A DNA stretch of 64,000 bases from Warburgia ugandensis (GCA_035236585.1 CP141134.1:22808414-22872413), one strand, 5' to 3'. Shown: positions 48,868 through 61,326, counted from the first letter of the stretch. Notes: generated from the sequence alone by a model not told the origin. Made by a program: numbers and translations.

Positions 48868-50054
48868 TACAATGGCCAATCAAGAAGATGTATGCCTATC
48901 ATTTCTAATACAAGCCAACAATGTTTCTACTGTTGGGTAGGCTATTTGAATATCATATAGCTCGACTAGAATAATATTCCATTCCCCTACAATGCAATGT
49001 ATATATGTTGTGATACCACCATCTTCAACAACATTTTTCAAAGACCTAATGTTGATTAGCAGAAGCATGCACCATAGAGGCCACCCTCCTCCACACTAAT
49101 ACGCACCATCATGGACATTAAACTTGTACTAGTATTTGTGTTTATTTTTATGAGATATCTTCAGTGAAGAATATTGATTAATAATTTCTACAAATTTATA
49201 GCAATCATCTAGGGATCAATTTGAAGTCCTATCTAACATGCATCTACCCTTGAGGAGCCTCTTCATAATCATTAATAAGTATAAGGCAATCAACCTCATA
49301 CAAATAGAGCCCAAAGTGGTTGCCAATGACGAAGTTACCACTTATGGTAGAGAACCTTGTAAATGTTTGCTAGTGGGATCGACTCTACACTCGCACATTG
49401 CTTCCAAAGAAAGTTAATCAATAAATAAGTATTTATTTTTTGTAGCTTTCTACATGATATTATGTAGTAATTAGAGGTCAAGGATGTTTACCGATTCATT
49501 GACCCTAGTGTCATTTGTGGAGCCATTTAGTAATGGCCTACAAAGAGGCAAGTCAAGATATTTTACTAGGGTTCTTCCAATTTTTGAAGGGGCATCCTTA
49601 ATGATTGTCTACAATAGTGGATAAGGTTTTAATTTGTCATCTTGCCAAATTATGTTTTACATATATAATTTAAGGATTGTAAACTTTAATTATAATTCAT
49701 ATGGTTGGGTATAGAGGTACATAGGGTGCTCCCTATTTTGGATGTGCATGGTGGGCATGCATTTTTGTTTTATTCTTGTAGAATTCACCCTCGTACCCTA
49801 ATGATGGAAATCATAAACAAGTACTTTCTTAATCTTCTCTTGATATCTAATGGGTTTGAATTATAAATTAGAAGTGTAGGGTTAAATGGGTTCAACTAAC
49901 TGAATGTGCAAACCCAACAAAACTATCATGGAAAAAAATCAAGATAAGGAAAACTAATTAATTACTATTCAATTACAATTAGACATGATATTAATTTACT
50001 GATCCTTTCTATTTTTGTGCACCAGGGCTGCCTTTTTTATAAGATTTGATTGCT
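48868..50054. other. Stretch without recognisable gene
   Basis: A stretch near 49,200-49,420 reads as a moderately long, broken frame on + (an IEPKVVANDEVTTYG-like piece). I cannot assign it. The rest is AT-rich and unremarkable. Confidence 0.35.
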
Positions 50055-52629
50055 TGGTATGCTTTAAAATTACTTGCAAGTGCACGAATCAATGTACCAT
50101 TTTCATGCAAGCAAGTTCAATCCCACAAGGAATCTCATATACTATCAATGGATTAGATTCTATTTAGATCCATGGACTTCAGCCAAAGAGATAGAGATGT
50201 AATTAAAGTAGGAAATTAAAAGAAACTAAGATGGAAACATGCTTGGAATTAGAAACTAGAATTAAAAGAAACTTTCTAAAATTAAAGCTAAGCAACTAAA
50301 ATGGAAACTTACCTAACTAATATGCAACTTATCTAACTAAGAAACTTAAGGAAACTACTAAAAGGAAACGTATCTAATCTAAAAATTTCATAAACTAAAA
50401 CTTATTAAAATGAAACTTTCTAAACATAGACAAAGATGCAAACAATGAATTAACTACTACCAAAATAAGATTATGCAACTAAACTAAGAAGAAACAAAAA
50501 ACCTAGTACCATGCACATGATCCATGGATTGTACACATGGTTCTAGGGTGCAAAAGTGACCATAATTGATGAATCTAAAGTGATATATCACACAAAATAA
50601 TTAAGGAATCTAATAAAAAACATAAAAATATATATGAGTTCCTAAGATTTCAAGCAAACAAGGTGTTTAGATGGTTGGAAGCAAAGCACAAAGTTAAGGG
50701 GAGAAAAGTTTCTAGATTTCAAATACTTAAGAACATCAAACAAATCATGTATAAGGAAGCAGCTAAAACCACGACTTTTATGCAAGTAAATAACCAATAT
50801 ATAAATTAATTTGATGCAAGAAACATTCCATAACAAGAAATCTCAAAGAAATTTATTGATTCATGTCCTAATTACACCCAAAACTGGACGCATAATATAT
50901 GTTCTATTGCTGGAAATCACGTCCAATGCAATCTAATGCTCAAAATTTAAAGTATGATGAAATGCAATGAAAACTCATAAAGTAATTCAAGAGGAAGAAG
51001 GCTAAAGGGATGGACTAACTATGGCAAGTAGGCCTAAAACTAAGGTGGAAATAAGGTGAAAAACATGAATTTCAAGGGAGGAAACTTAAGGTTCTATGCT
51101 AGCTGTTCTCTTGTCTGTCACTACCATAGAAGTACTAATTTAAATATTGTGGGAATAACAAAGAAAAACTAGTTGAAATGGGGTAAAGAATAAAGGGAAA
51201 GCTAGATGGAAAGAAAGGTGCAAAACTAGAAAGCAAAAAAAGTGAAACTAAAGCAATGAAAACTAAACCAAAGCAAGAAAACCATTGACCTCAATTGGAG
51301 AGCCAATGACAACAAGAATAATTATAAATCAAAATGAAGAAGAGAATTAAAGAAGTCCAAAAGTCAAGTAGCAAATAAAATCGAACGAGAGCTTGATTTA
51401 AAGGTGTCTCACGCACCTCTATAGAAAAAAATATGGGAACAATGGGGGGATATATAGATGTTGTTGCTTCTAATTTGATGAATGGTTAATCTAGGAAAGA
51501 GGGGGAGATCTAGATCTAGGGGTGATGTGGAGTTTAAAGAGGAAAGTTAAGCGGAGATGATGTAATAGGGATGACATAAGAGAGAGATGCACTGGCTGGC
51601 TGGTTGGTTGGTTTCCTAATTAGGAAGGGGAGGTGTCATTTCCCTTGGAAGGAAAGTGGATCTTCACCCTCCTAATTAGATAGAATTTGAATGGTGTGAA
51701 GAGTGAGGAAAATAAGAAGGAAAACCTAGAAGAAAACTTAGGGCTTTAAAATGTTTGCATGGACTTGGATTTAGGATTTCATAATTAGGAAACCACTTGA
51801 TTTTGCCAACTAAGCAATGTAGGGGGCATCCTCCTGTTTGATGGTGGCTCCATCCTTGACATAAGAACATGGAACCCTAAGATGAATGGTGAATTAGGAA
51901 TAGGAATGGGTTAGAAAAGTGGATTTGTTTCTCTTGATGGGTCCCTTAATGCATAATCATCTTACCTTTTACAATTATCTCTCAAAATCACTTAAAAATC
52001 ACACTTTTAGCATAGGAAAGTTGCATGAACTAATGCTCCAATCATGTGGCTCCTTGTGGCACTCCTCCTTGACTTAATGGCTCACTTTGATGGCTCATTC
52101 ATTGGTGGCTTAAGAGGCTTCAAAGCTTGAGTAGCTCATATGGCTTTAATGGCTAAGTGGCTTAATGGCTCCCACGCAAAGGTGGTGGAAATGCATGACT
52201 TGGGCTTGGGTCCATTTTTAGTCAACTTTTAGTTCTCAAATTGCCTTCTAGCTTTCCCTAGAATAGTTTTGAGCATTCATCACACCTTGGATTGATGACA
52301 TTTAGGCCTTGGTTTGCTTAAGTTTCCTAGTTAGACTATAAAACTTCATGAATGGCTTCAATTTCTATCATGATCAATCTCAACCTTTGGATTAGCTTCT
52401 CAACACCTAAAAAACAAGAAAAACCCTAATTAAATCCTAGAAAAATATGAGCATTCATATACTTATGCTGGATTAGCTTTTGAATTTGAAAAATATCAAA
52501 CCTTTGAACTATTAGGTCAAAAATGCATGTGTTACAAAATTTCAAAAAAATAATCTAGAAATATTGCTATATTTTATAATACATTGTATACTAATTGGGT
52601 ACTTTTTATATAAAATTGAACACTTATCA
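50055..52629 (-). repeat. Athila/Tat-type Gypsy LTR (3' LTR, 2.6 kb)
   Basis: On - it starts TGATAAGTGTTC directly after a polypurine-like GGAGGGTG (complement of about 52,630-52,637). This is the layout known at the 3' end of plant Athila/Tat elements, where a GTTTGGGGGTGTGATAAG-like junction is usual. It runs down to a TG...CA end near 50,055. A partial second copy is at 39,828-41,500. A TATATA box on - lies near 51,449. It belongs with the integrase, RNase H and RT remnants at 55.0-58.2 kb. Confidence 0.75.
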
Positions 52630-54063
52630 CACCCTCCAACCAGAATTTTTCTAGTCCCTTGAGCAAAACATGCAAAAAGATCATGAAAACAAAAAAGGTC
52701 TCCATTTTCAAAGGTACTCATGACTGCATTTAGCATATGCAAAAAGCCCTTATACCCCTACGTTACCCCTAAAGGATGAGTTTGCTTCATGAGGATTTTC
52801 AAAGAATATACCCACAAAATCCATAAGGCTAAGTCCTTTATTTTATCTCAAAGAGTTATCATTCATTAATACTGTACTTGTTTAACAACTTAATAAATAT
52901 GAATGAAAAATTATACCAACTACACATATACCAAACCCATTTATTCCAGTTTCATCTCAGAGTGCAGTGTGTGTGCATCTACATAAGTTGGAAAAATGCC
53001 TTGACCTAAAATTCTTATGGTATACGCTTAGAAATAAAGCTCTCAAAGAAATGGGTCATGCAAAATTCTCTCACAATGTGATTGAGTCCAATAACCGATG
53101 GTTCACCTAATTTCTTTTAAGCACAAATGAGACAAAGAATGTGATCAACCTTTAGAATGGATGCCATTACCAAGACCATGAAAGGTAATTCACCTTAATT
53201 TCTTCTTATTTATATCCTCATCAAGGTTATGTTGCACCTATGATCAATAGATCTTCAGATAGGAGGAAACATAGGCTTAGGATAAGTTATGAAAACAACG
53301 GGTATAAGGATTCAAAGTTTCAAGTCTAAGTAGAGGTCTTTAATAATTGGTTGGACAATATGTCCTTCTGATTGTACTAACGTGAATATCTATCTATATT
53401 TCCTTTCTCTTCTATCAACTTTTCTTTTCTTTTATTTTTCTATGTAAAAACTTTGATATTTTTCACTTCTTTGACTTTGATCATTTTTCTAATATTTTAC
53501 CATCTCCACTCATTTTTTAAAGGTAGGAAATGAAAATTCTCACTGGGGTTTCTTTAGGCGAGGGAAAATAGGGGTTTTGAAAAGAAAAGGCTTACCAAGA
53601 GGCTCAAAGGTTCTAACTAGTGGTATAATATTCTAGATAGGCTTTAGATCGCTAGCCTAAAACAAGGATGGCCTACATCATTTCCTAAGTTTCTTAACAC
53701 CTATTCGAGTCAATAAATATTTAGGAAACAAAGTTAATACTCCTTTTTGATTCTTGGCATTTAGACCAAAATAAAGAATACTGGGATCTTCAAAGTAATG
53801 TTCACTAAAGAAAATATGAAGTTACATATAACCTTTAGAAAGATGATAATCTCTGAAACTCACTTGGGTATATAGGTCTCCAATTATTTGCTCAGGGTTT
53901 CTAAGTTATAACCATTTATTAGTCGAGACTTGTGCATTATGTATAAGTGTATTCTGATATTTAACTTTTATAAAACCCTTTAGGACATGAATAAAATGTA
54001 GAATTAACCATATACATTTCCATTAAGAAGTTAAAGTAGTGGAAATAGTAAACATCAGACAAT
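52630..54063 (-). other. 3' non-coding part of the Athila/Tat fossil
   Basis: This lies between the integrase remnant and the 3' LTR. Sequence next to the LTR (TCTAGTCCCTTGAGCAAAAC on +) matches the phrase commonly seen upstream of the polypurine tract in this lineage. No coding similarity is seen. Confidence 0.55.
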
Positions 54064-54068
54064 CTAAT

Positions 54069-54387
54069 TGTCACAACCCCGTCGGGCCCACAGCAGTGAT
54101 ATTGTCCCGTGCGCACGCGCACGGGTTTTGCTCTTCCCCCGTGGCTACCGTGCCAAGATGGCCTGAGGGTTGGCCTTGTGAGGGGACCCAAGATGGTCTG
54201 AGGGCGGGACGCAGGAGAGTTAGTCCCACATCGGCTAGGGGGGGTGATGGGCCTGGGTTATAAGGGGGTGTTCTCCCTTCACAGCATAGACGCGTTTTCC
54301 CCTGGACGCGGGGGAAGGACCAAAACCCGTGGCACGTGAGTGCGCACGGGACAATATCTATGCTGGGGGCCCGACGGGGCTGTGACA
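54069..54387 (+). repeat. TRIM left LTR with long terminal inverted repeats
   Basis: The first 21 bases and last 21 bases are inverted copies with one mismatch. The similarity continues inward to about 54,144 on the left and 54,305 on the right, with shared blocks ATATTGTCCCGTGCGCAC, CACGGGTTTTG and TTCCCCCG. So one LTR could fold into a hairpin with arms of about 75-80 bp and a loop of about 160 bp. Confidence 0.85.
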
Positions 54388-54390
54388 GAA

Positions 54391-54404
54391 TGGTATCAGA
54401 GCCA
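54391..54404 (+). promoter_or_regulatory. Initiator-Met primer-binding site of the TRIM
   Basis: TGGTATCAGAGCCA, the standard plant site complementary to the 3' end of initiator methionine tRNA, three bases after the LTR. Confidence 0.9.
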
Positions 54405-55196
54405 AACCCCGACCCCGAGGGTGGATGGCTAGCCGCACCGTCGCTCGTGTGGTGACACACGGGGGCGTGTGTCCCGTAGGCGGGAGATGGCTACCGTGCC
54501 AAGATGGCCTGAGGGTTGGCCTTGTGAGGGGACCCAAGATGGTCTGAGGGCGGGACGCAGGAGAGTTAGTCCCACATCGGCTAGGGGGGTGATGGGCCTG
54601 GGTTATAAGGGTGTGTTCTCCCTTCACAGCATAGACGCGTTTGGGGGAATCCCAGAACAAAACCCTGCGGGCGACCAAGATGGGTTGAGGGTGCGCAAGA
54701 TGGGTTGAGGGTTGGCCTTGTGAGGGGACCCAAGATACTCTGAGCTATAGCCCAAGATACTCTGAGGGGACCCAGAGGGGACAATATCTTCCGCTGTGTC
54801 ACTCTGATACATGAGAGACGCGTTTTCCCCTGGACGCGGGGGAAGGACCAAAACCCGTGGCACGTGAGTGCGCACGGGACAATATCTATGCTGGGGGCCC
54901 GACGGGGCTGTGACACTAATTCTCATCATAGTAAAGGAACTTTGACCTTGAAACTTTGAAAAGCTTAGAAAATTTCAAAAATCTACACCACCCAACTTTA
55001 ACTAAACATTATCCTCAATGTTTTGAATTATAGAACACTTTTATGATAAATGAGTAATGTAGAACAATGAGAAACTCTAAGAAAAATAATAGGTTACCTC
55101 CCATGAGCACCAAGTTTCACGTCTTCATCCAGACATGCTATGCAATGATAATGATGAATCCAGCTCTAATGATAGATGTTAGTATCGTAGGTCATG

Positions 55197-55625
55197 TTAG
55201 GGTGGGTCTTGATATATTGGTTCCTCTAGTAATGTTTCTTCCACTTCAAGGTTTATTAGCTTTAAGAAGGGTTTCAACCTTTTTCCATTAACTTTTGAAA
55301 TCTCACAATCTTTTTCTATCTTGATAGCCCCATGAAGATAGACATTATGTACAGTGTAAGGTCCTGTCCATTGAGATATAAGTTTTCCTAGAAATAGATG
55401 CAATCTAGAATTGTACAAAAGGACCTTTTGTTGAGGTTTGAAGGACTTTTTTAAGATGTGTTTATCATGATGAATTTTTATGCAGTCTTTGTGTAAACTT
55501 GCAGACTCATATGCATCTTTCCTTAACTCATCCAACTCATTAAATTGTAGTTTTCTATGAGTGCCAACAGTATGTAATTCTAGTAGGTGGCAAGCCTTTC
55601 TATAGACCAAATGATAAGGTGACAT
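55197..55625 (-). pseudogene. Gypsy integrase C-terminal remnant
   Basis: The 142-residue open stretch starts MSPYHLVYRKACHL, continues through LQFNELDELRKDAYE, HDKHILKKSF-P-QKVLLYNSRLHLF and WTGPYTV, and ends VNGKRLKPF. These are landmarks of the integrase C-terminal region in plant Athila/Tat-type Gypsy elements. It is the longest conserved open stretch in the window, but it is only a piece of a polyprotein. Confidence 0.85.
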
Positions 55626-56421
55626 GCCTATAGGAGTTTTAAATATTGTACAAAAGGCCCATAAAGCATCACTAAGTCTAAAAGACTAGCCTTTCCTATT
55701 TGGATTGACCATCTTTTCTAAAATACTCTTTTTTTCTCTATTAAACACTTCTACCTATCCACTGCTCTAAGGATGATAAGGGATAGCTGTCATTTGAGTA
55801 ACACCATATTTCTTCATTAAATGCTCACATATTCTATTACAGAAATGTTTATCCCCATCATTAATTTATGGCCATAGGTGCATTAAAACACACAAATATA
55901 TCTTCTTTTAAGAACATGACCACCATCCTGTGGTCATTGGCTTTACATGAAATGGCTTCTACCCATTTTGAAACATAGTCTACCCCTACAAGGATGTACA
56001 AATAACCAAAGGAATTAGGAAAAGGTCTCATAAAATCAATGCCTCAAACATCAAAAGCCTCAATGATTAGAATGGGGTTTAACGGCATCATATTTCTTTT
56101 TCCTATGCTCCTTCATTGTTGACATCTAACACATGCTAAGCAGTAAGCATGTGAATCCCTAAAAATGGTAGGCCAATAAAACCACACTACAAATTCTTTA
56201 CAGCTATCTTTCTATAATTAAAATGGTCCCTCATGGTCATAATAAAGGGAGATGATTTTAAGCTATTCATTATCTAGCACACATCTCCTAATGACCTTAT
56301 CAAAATTGTATTTAAACAAGTGTCAATCATCCCAAGTAAAGTGTATAGCCTCAATAACAAACCTTTTTCTATCCTTTTTTTAACCAGTGAGTAAGCATTT
56401 GAGCCATGACAATATAATTGA

Positions 56422-56835
56422 CTATATCAAAATACCAAGGTAATTGGGAAATGTGCAACAATTGATCTTAAGGAAATGTTTTGTTATAGGCACATTCACA
56501 CTAGTAGATTCCAAAACTAAACTAGATAAGTGGTCTGCTACAGCATTCTTTGAACCTTTCTTAGCCCAAATTTCTAAATCAAATTCATTTAGCAATAGTA
56601 TCCATCGAAACAACTTAGGTTTTGCATCTTTCTTTAAAATAAGATATTTAGGTGCTACATGGTCTAAGTATGCAGCAACCTTAGATCCTAGCAAGTAAGA
56701 TTTAAACTTATCTAATGCAAATACAACAACCAACAACTCTTTTTTTGTAGCTAAACAATTGAGCTGGGCATCATTGAGTGTCTTGCTAGAATAATATATC
56801 ACATAGGGAAGTTTATCAATACACTGCCCCAACAC
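56422..56835 (-). pseudogene. Gypsy RNase H remnant
   Basis: Landmarks in order: LGQ-x-DKLPYVIYYSSKTLNDAQLN, KELLVVVFALDKFKSYLLGSKV, DAKPKLFRWILLLNEFDLEI and AVADHLSSL. This is the usual RNase H region of Gypsy polyproteins, directly after RT. Confidence 0.85.
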
Positions 56836-56899
56836 AACCCTAATTCTCTAGTCTGAAGCATCCCATATTATTTGAAATGGTGGATTCTAGTTTAGCAGT

Positions 56900-57760
56900 C
56901 GAATAATAGGTGCAGAAATGAGTTTAGACTTTAGGCACTCAAATGCTTTCAAGCAGTCATCATCAAAGTCAAAAGTGGCCTACTTCATAAGTAAATTACA
57001 TGGGGGCTTAGCTATTTTACTAAAGTCCTTGATGAATCTTCTATAAAAACTAAGCATGGCCTAAAAATTTGTGAATTTCCTTCACCGTCCTTTGAGGAGG
57101 AAGGTTAAAGATTATGTCCTCTTTGACTTTATCCACTTCTATGTCATTATGTAAAATAATGCAGCCTAAAACAATGCCATTCTGAACCATGAAATGACAT
57201 TTTTCTCAATTTAACATTAATTTCTTTTCCTTACACCTAGCAAGGAAAAGTTTTAAATTGTGTAAGCATTCATCATAAGAAGAACCAAACATTGAGAAAT
57301 CATCCATATACACCTTTACGAATCTTTCTACCATATCTGAAAATATGTTCAACATACACCTTTGAAAAGTGATTGGAGCATTACAAAGTCCAAAAGAAAT
57401 AAGAATGTAGGCAAAGGTTCAAAAAGGTAGGTGATGATAGTCTTCTCCTAATCCTCAGGTGCTATGGGAATTTGGTTATAGCTATAATAACCATCAAGAA
57501 AGTAGTAGTACTTATGTCTAGCTAACCTTTCTAGCATTTGGTCTATGAATGATAGAGGAAAGTTGTCCTTTCTCGTCATAGAGTTCAATTTTAAGTAACC
57601 AACACAAACTCTCCACTCTATGTCATGCAAGCGAGGACTAACTCATTATCCTTATCCTTAATTATCGTGACTCCCAACTTCTTAGGGACAACCTGAACTG
57701 GGTTGTTCTATGTACTATCAAATATAGGGTAGATAATACCAACATCTAAGAGCTTAAGCA
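56900..57760 (-). pseudogene. Gypsy reverse transcriptase remnant
   Basis: The open part at 57,448-57,630 contains VGYLKLNSMTRKDNFPL-FIDQMLERLA, then YYFLDGYYSYNQI, the finger and first catalytic regions of RT. The active-site region FVDDFS-like, near 57,300, and the FYRRFIKDF-like segment near 57,030 are recognisable. Broken fossil. Confidence 0.85.
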
Positions 57761-58199
57761 CTTCATCTCTCACTACCTCCTTCATGTTGGGGTTTAATCT
57801 CTTATGTGTCTCCTTATATGATTTATCGTTCTTCTAACTCTATTATATGCATGTATGTAGCAGGACTAATTTCCTTAATTCTACTATGGTCCACCTTAGA
57901 GCAATCTTATGTTCTCTAAGAACATCAAGAAGCTTACCTTCTTATTCCTTATTTATACTTGTGGCTATGATGACAGGAAAGGTTTCATTAGGTCCTAGGT
58001 AAGAGTACTTTAGATTTTCATGTAAAGGTTTAAGGAGAATGTGGGTGAATTTTCTACTGAAGGCATTGGATAGATTCTAATGGAGGAAGTGGTTCCACCT
58101 GAGGGCCCCATTTAGAGGTGTCCATTATAAGTGCAGCATTTAAAAGATTATTGACCTCTTCAATGGACTTGTTTAGACATTAGTTGAAAATTCCATCAT

Positions 58200-58931
58200 G
58201 CATCACATTGCAAATCCAGACCACTTTGAAATTAAACTTAGAGTAATACAATTACTCCCATGTTTTTATTGTCATTAAAGAGAGGACCCCTGCCTACATA
58301 TCAAGGAATTCCTTGATATTTGCACTACATTCAAATTTCATAATGTCTCAGATGATTGTATTAGACTTAGGTTATTCTCCTTCTCATTGAAGGATAAGGC
58401 CAAGTTATGGCTAAATTCTTTAGAGGCTGGTTCCATTGCCATATGGGACTAGTTGTTTAGGAAGTTTCTGAATAAATTCTTTCCTATCCATGAGACTAAT
58501 GCTCTTCAAAGAGAGATCATTAATTTGAAACAAAGAGATGATGAGAAATATTATAAATGTCAGGAGAGATGGAATGAATTACTATAGAAGTACCCTCATC
58601 ATGGATTTTAAAAATGGTAGCATATTTAGTATTTCTATGAGGCATTAATACCTCAAAATGGATAGATGGTAGATATAGCTAGTGGAGAAAACCTCATGTC
58701 AAAAAATGAGACTAAGGCCTGAGAATTTTTCCAAACTCTAGTAGGCAATTCCCAGTCATGGGATTATTCCAATAGGGGAGATAGACCTACCCAACCTCAT
58801 ATATATATATATATGAAAATAAGAGTAACCTTAGATATGTCTTACAAGCTTGACTATGTAGTTGAAAGAATAGACAAATTTGAGTCTTTAGGTGGGAAAA
58901 TAGATAAGCTTAAAAATATGTTTCAGACTTT
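58200..58931 (+). pseudogene. Gypsy gag remnant, N-terminal part
   Basis: The retrotransposon gag domain is recognisable: HFEIKLRVIQLL, then HIKEFLDICTTF, LRLFSFSLKDKAKLWLNSL, FRKFLNKFFP and NALQREIINLKQ. This is the capsid-like part of plant Gypsy gag. The R2 LTR interrupts it at 58,937. Confidence 0.85.
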
Positions 58932-58936
58932 CATGG
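58932..58936. repeat. Target-site duplication of R2 solo LTR, left copy
   Basis: CATGG, identical to 61,322-61,326. Confidence 0.85.
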
Positions 58937-61321
58937 TGTGACGACCTAGGTTTTCCTATGCATTTTTAAATGCAATATCTAATTCCTAAGGCGGGATGCA
59001 TTGCTGTTTGAAAACCATTTAAAAAAAACAATGCAATGCAGGGAAAAATCTTTGTTTTAAACTCATTTTGAAAACCCTGAGTGTCATTTACTTTCACAAA
59101 AAATTTTAGAAATCATAAATGTCTTACTAGGTCTATCCAGTCACAGCTCACAGCCCAACTATAAATAAATATAAATACATGTCCAAAGGGTAGAGTGTTT
59201 ACTTACATGTATAATTGTCTCTTTTTGATTTACTTGCTCGTTGCACTAACGTTTCCTGAGGCGTCTTCTACTCGTGGGTGGAGCTGTCCTAAAAAATGAT
59301 ATATTTGGGTGAGTATACACTATACTCAGTAGGAGTCTATCACTACTAGTTTTGCAATGCATGCTATGTTTTAAAACATATGTTCTTTCAAAACATGTGC
59401 ATGTTTAATCACTCATGTTCAATATTAATATTAAAAACCATTGTCGAATTAGAATACTGACGACTTAAAGAATAGCATAATCCAAGTCAAAAGTAACATA
59501 GATATCATAAACATACATGATATGCATAAGATGCTCAACTGAATCCAACTCATGGATATATGGTATAGTAGACCATCCTCATGTCATGCCATATGCAATG
59601 CAAGTAAATCCTCAAAAATATAGGGCACACTATGCCCATGACCTCATTGCTATGTGGTCCCCAGGTACCTGGGGACACGGGTCATAGCCTTCACAGGACA
59701 TATGACACTTCGACCTAGTGCCGTGACACCAGTGATAGTCCTCTGTACCACATGCAGTCGAAGTAAGAACATGCCTTTTTGGGGTGGTACCCTTTCCACC
59801 TAATAGTGGTAGAGGCTGGGAGGCCAACCCAGACCTCTCGGCATAGCGCCCATGAGCTTACTAGCCCAAATCATATACGATTAAGCAAGCAAAAACCTCT
59901 TTTTCAAAACCTGTCCTCTTTGGGTCCCTCACAACTGCCTGGCCCTCACAACTGCCTACCCAACATCTTTTGGTAACCCTCAAGGATATGCAATTTTTCC
60001 AAGACTCAATAATCACAAATCATGCAATTTATGCAATCATTTGCAAAACATGTCTATGCATAATGTATTTTTCATATGCATGCTAAATTCATTTATGAAA
60101 TTAATTCATGCTAAACAAGTCATGTAACTTAAAACTTAAAACATGCATTCTCAAAGCAATCATGGGTTCTTTTTAAAAGTCTAGTAACGATAGAGCACCT
60201 ACCTCGAAGTTTCCTAGAGTCGCGTCCTTCATTACTGAACCTGACCCTGGTCTCATTTATAAAATTCTGGATATGAATAGATAACAAGGAGTCCTTATCA
60301 ATTTCGATCTATTTAGAAATTAGATCGCTAAATCTGCCTTTTAGGGTCCATGGGTCCTTGCCTAGTTCAGTGTCAGGCTAGATCCTATGATATGGATCTA
60401 TTATTCAATGGTTAGACTCTATAAATTGTCGAGTGCACCCGAAGGCCGCACCAAGGATGGTGTACACACTGTTGCATGCCTGGAACCCATCCCAAGGACC
60501 TTGTCCCAGGCGCGTGTGAAGCATGGCATCCCTAGGATGCCTCGTTTGCACAGAGCCGGATGGAACCCGGCCTTTTCCCTACGATCTCCAGCTAGGACTT
60601 TTTCTGGCTAGGAAACACTAGCTGGGAAACACCAGATCTGGCATGGATCTGGTCTGGGAAAAAGGGGAAATAGAGAGGGAGATGGGGGCGTACCTGGGTA
60701 GCTGGAGATGCTCCCTTTTCCGCTTTGAAACCCCATGTCACCAGAACCCACAAAGAAGGGGGAAAACCCCAACTTCCGATGAGGCCAGAGGAAGAAGAGG
60801 GGAGGGGGAGAGATGGGAATGGCCGGCCTGTAGGGACTTGGCCATTGCCCTAAGTTGCAGGAAAGATGGAGACAGGTTTCTGATTTTTTCTGAAAAAACC
60901 ACCCTCAAATGGCCGGAAAAATCTTGATTCGAAGAAGAGGGAATAGGGGCTTTTTATAGCCTTACTATGGTTGTGGTGGAAACCTCTAGAAATTGGAGTT
61001 TCTGGAGAAATCGAGAGGAAGAAGACAGGGGGTGCCATTATCAAAACGCCCCCTACGTTTTTGTTCTTTTTCGTTTTTAAGTGTAATTTATAGAATTGCC
61101 GCTAATCTTTAAACGGCCGTAACTTCTTCATACGAACTCCTTTTTTGGCGTCCTTTGAGGTGTTAGATTCCATTTTTCGAGTAGAATCTAATGATACTAA
61201 GTTTTCTTACAAATTCCTTCGTTTAATATTTTAAATAAAGTAAAACATTTAGCACGGTTCATTTCTTATAGAATGTCCAATTCATTTTTGTTAAATAACG
61301 TAAATTGCTCAGGGCATTACA
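58937..61321 (-). mobile_element. R2-family solo LTR (2.4 kb)
   Basis: It runs TGTGACGACCTAGG to AGGGCATTACA, with CATGG duplications on both sides and gag sequence resuming directly after. On - it reads TGTAATGCCC to GGTCGTCACA with a TATAAAAAG box (complement of about 60,949-60,963). It lacks any interior, so it is a solo LTR left by recombination between LTRs. The right 1.1 kb matches 1-1,448. The ends resemble those of R1, suggesting related Gypsy lineages. Confidence 0.9.
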
Positions 61322-61326
61322 CATGG

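Larger units (their letters stand above)
54069..54915 (+). mobile_element. TRIM-like GC-rich miniature LTR retrotransposon
   Basis: An 847-bp, GC-rich island in AT-rich DNA, bracketed by identical CTAAT duplications (54,064-54,068 and 54,916-54,920). The left LTR is 54,069-54,387, TGTCACAACC to GCTGTGACA. Three bases later comes an exact 14-base initiator-Met primer site. A second LTR copy, rearranged and lacking the beginning, occupies about 54,487-54,915 and ends identically. No coding capacity. Size, primer site and lack of genes fit a TRIM. The LTR contains AGTCCCACATCGGCTAG, a phrase I have seen in plant TRIM-type LTRs, and a TTATAA box near 54,258. It is inserted in the 3' part of the Gypsy fossil. 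Confidence 0.85.
54921..58180 (-). mobile_element. Athila/Tat-type Ty3/Gypsy pol fossil (RT, RNase H, integrase)
   Basis: On - the order is RT (about 57.7-56.9 kb), RNase H (56.84-56.42 kb), integrase core (about 56.4-55.63 kb) and integrase C-terminus (55.63-55.2 kb). All resemble the plant Athila/Tat lineage by eye. A conserved-looking run precedes the RT (about 58.18-57.75 kb). The 3' LTR is at 50,055-52,629 on the same strand. Broken in many places; the 5' side is rearranged because gag and protease lie on the opposite strand to its right. Confidence 0.85.

Noticed and set aside
49615-49619. TAGTG as the right end of the CACTA-like element
   Set aside because: The adjoining bases do not mirror the left terminus and the flanking three bases do not match, so it is likely chance.
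54391-54404. Possible tRNA gene fragment (TGGTATCAGAGCCA)
   Set aside because: It is a primer-binding site complementary to a tRNA 3' end, placed just after an LTR, with no tRNA arms around it.
53961-54929. Several overlapping open frames of 74-129 codons on both strands
   Set aside because: They come from the GC-rich TRIM, where stop codons are rare; TRIMs are non-coding.
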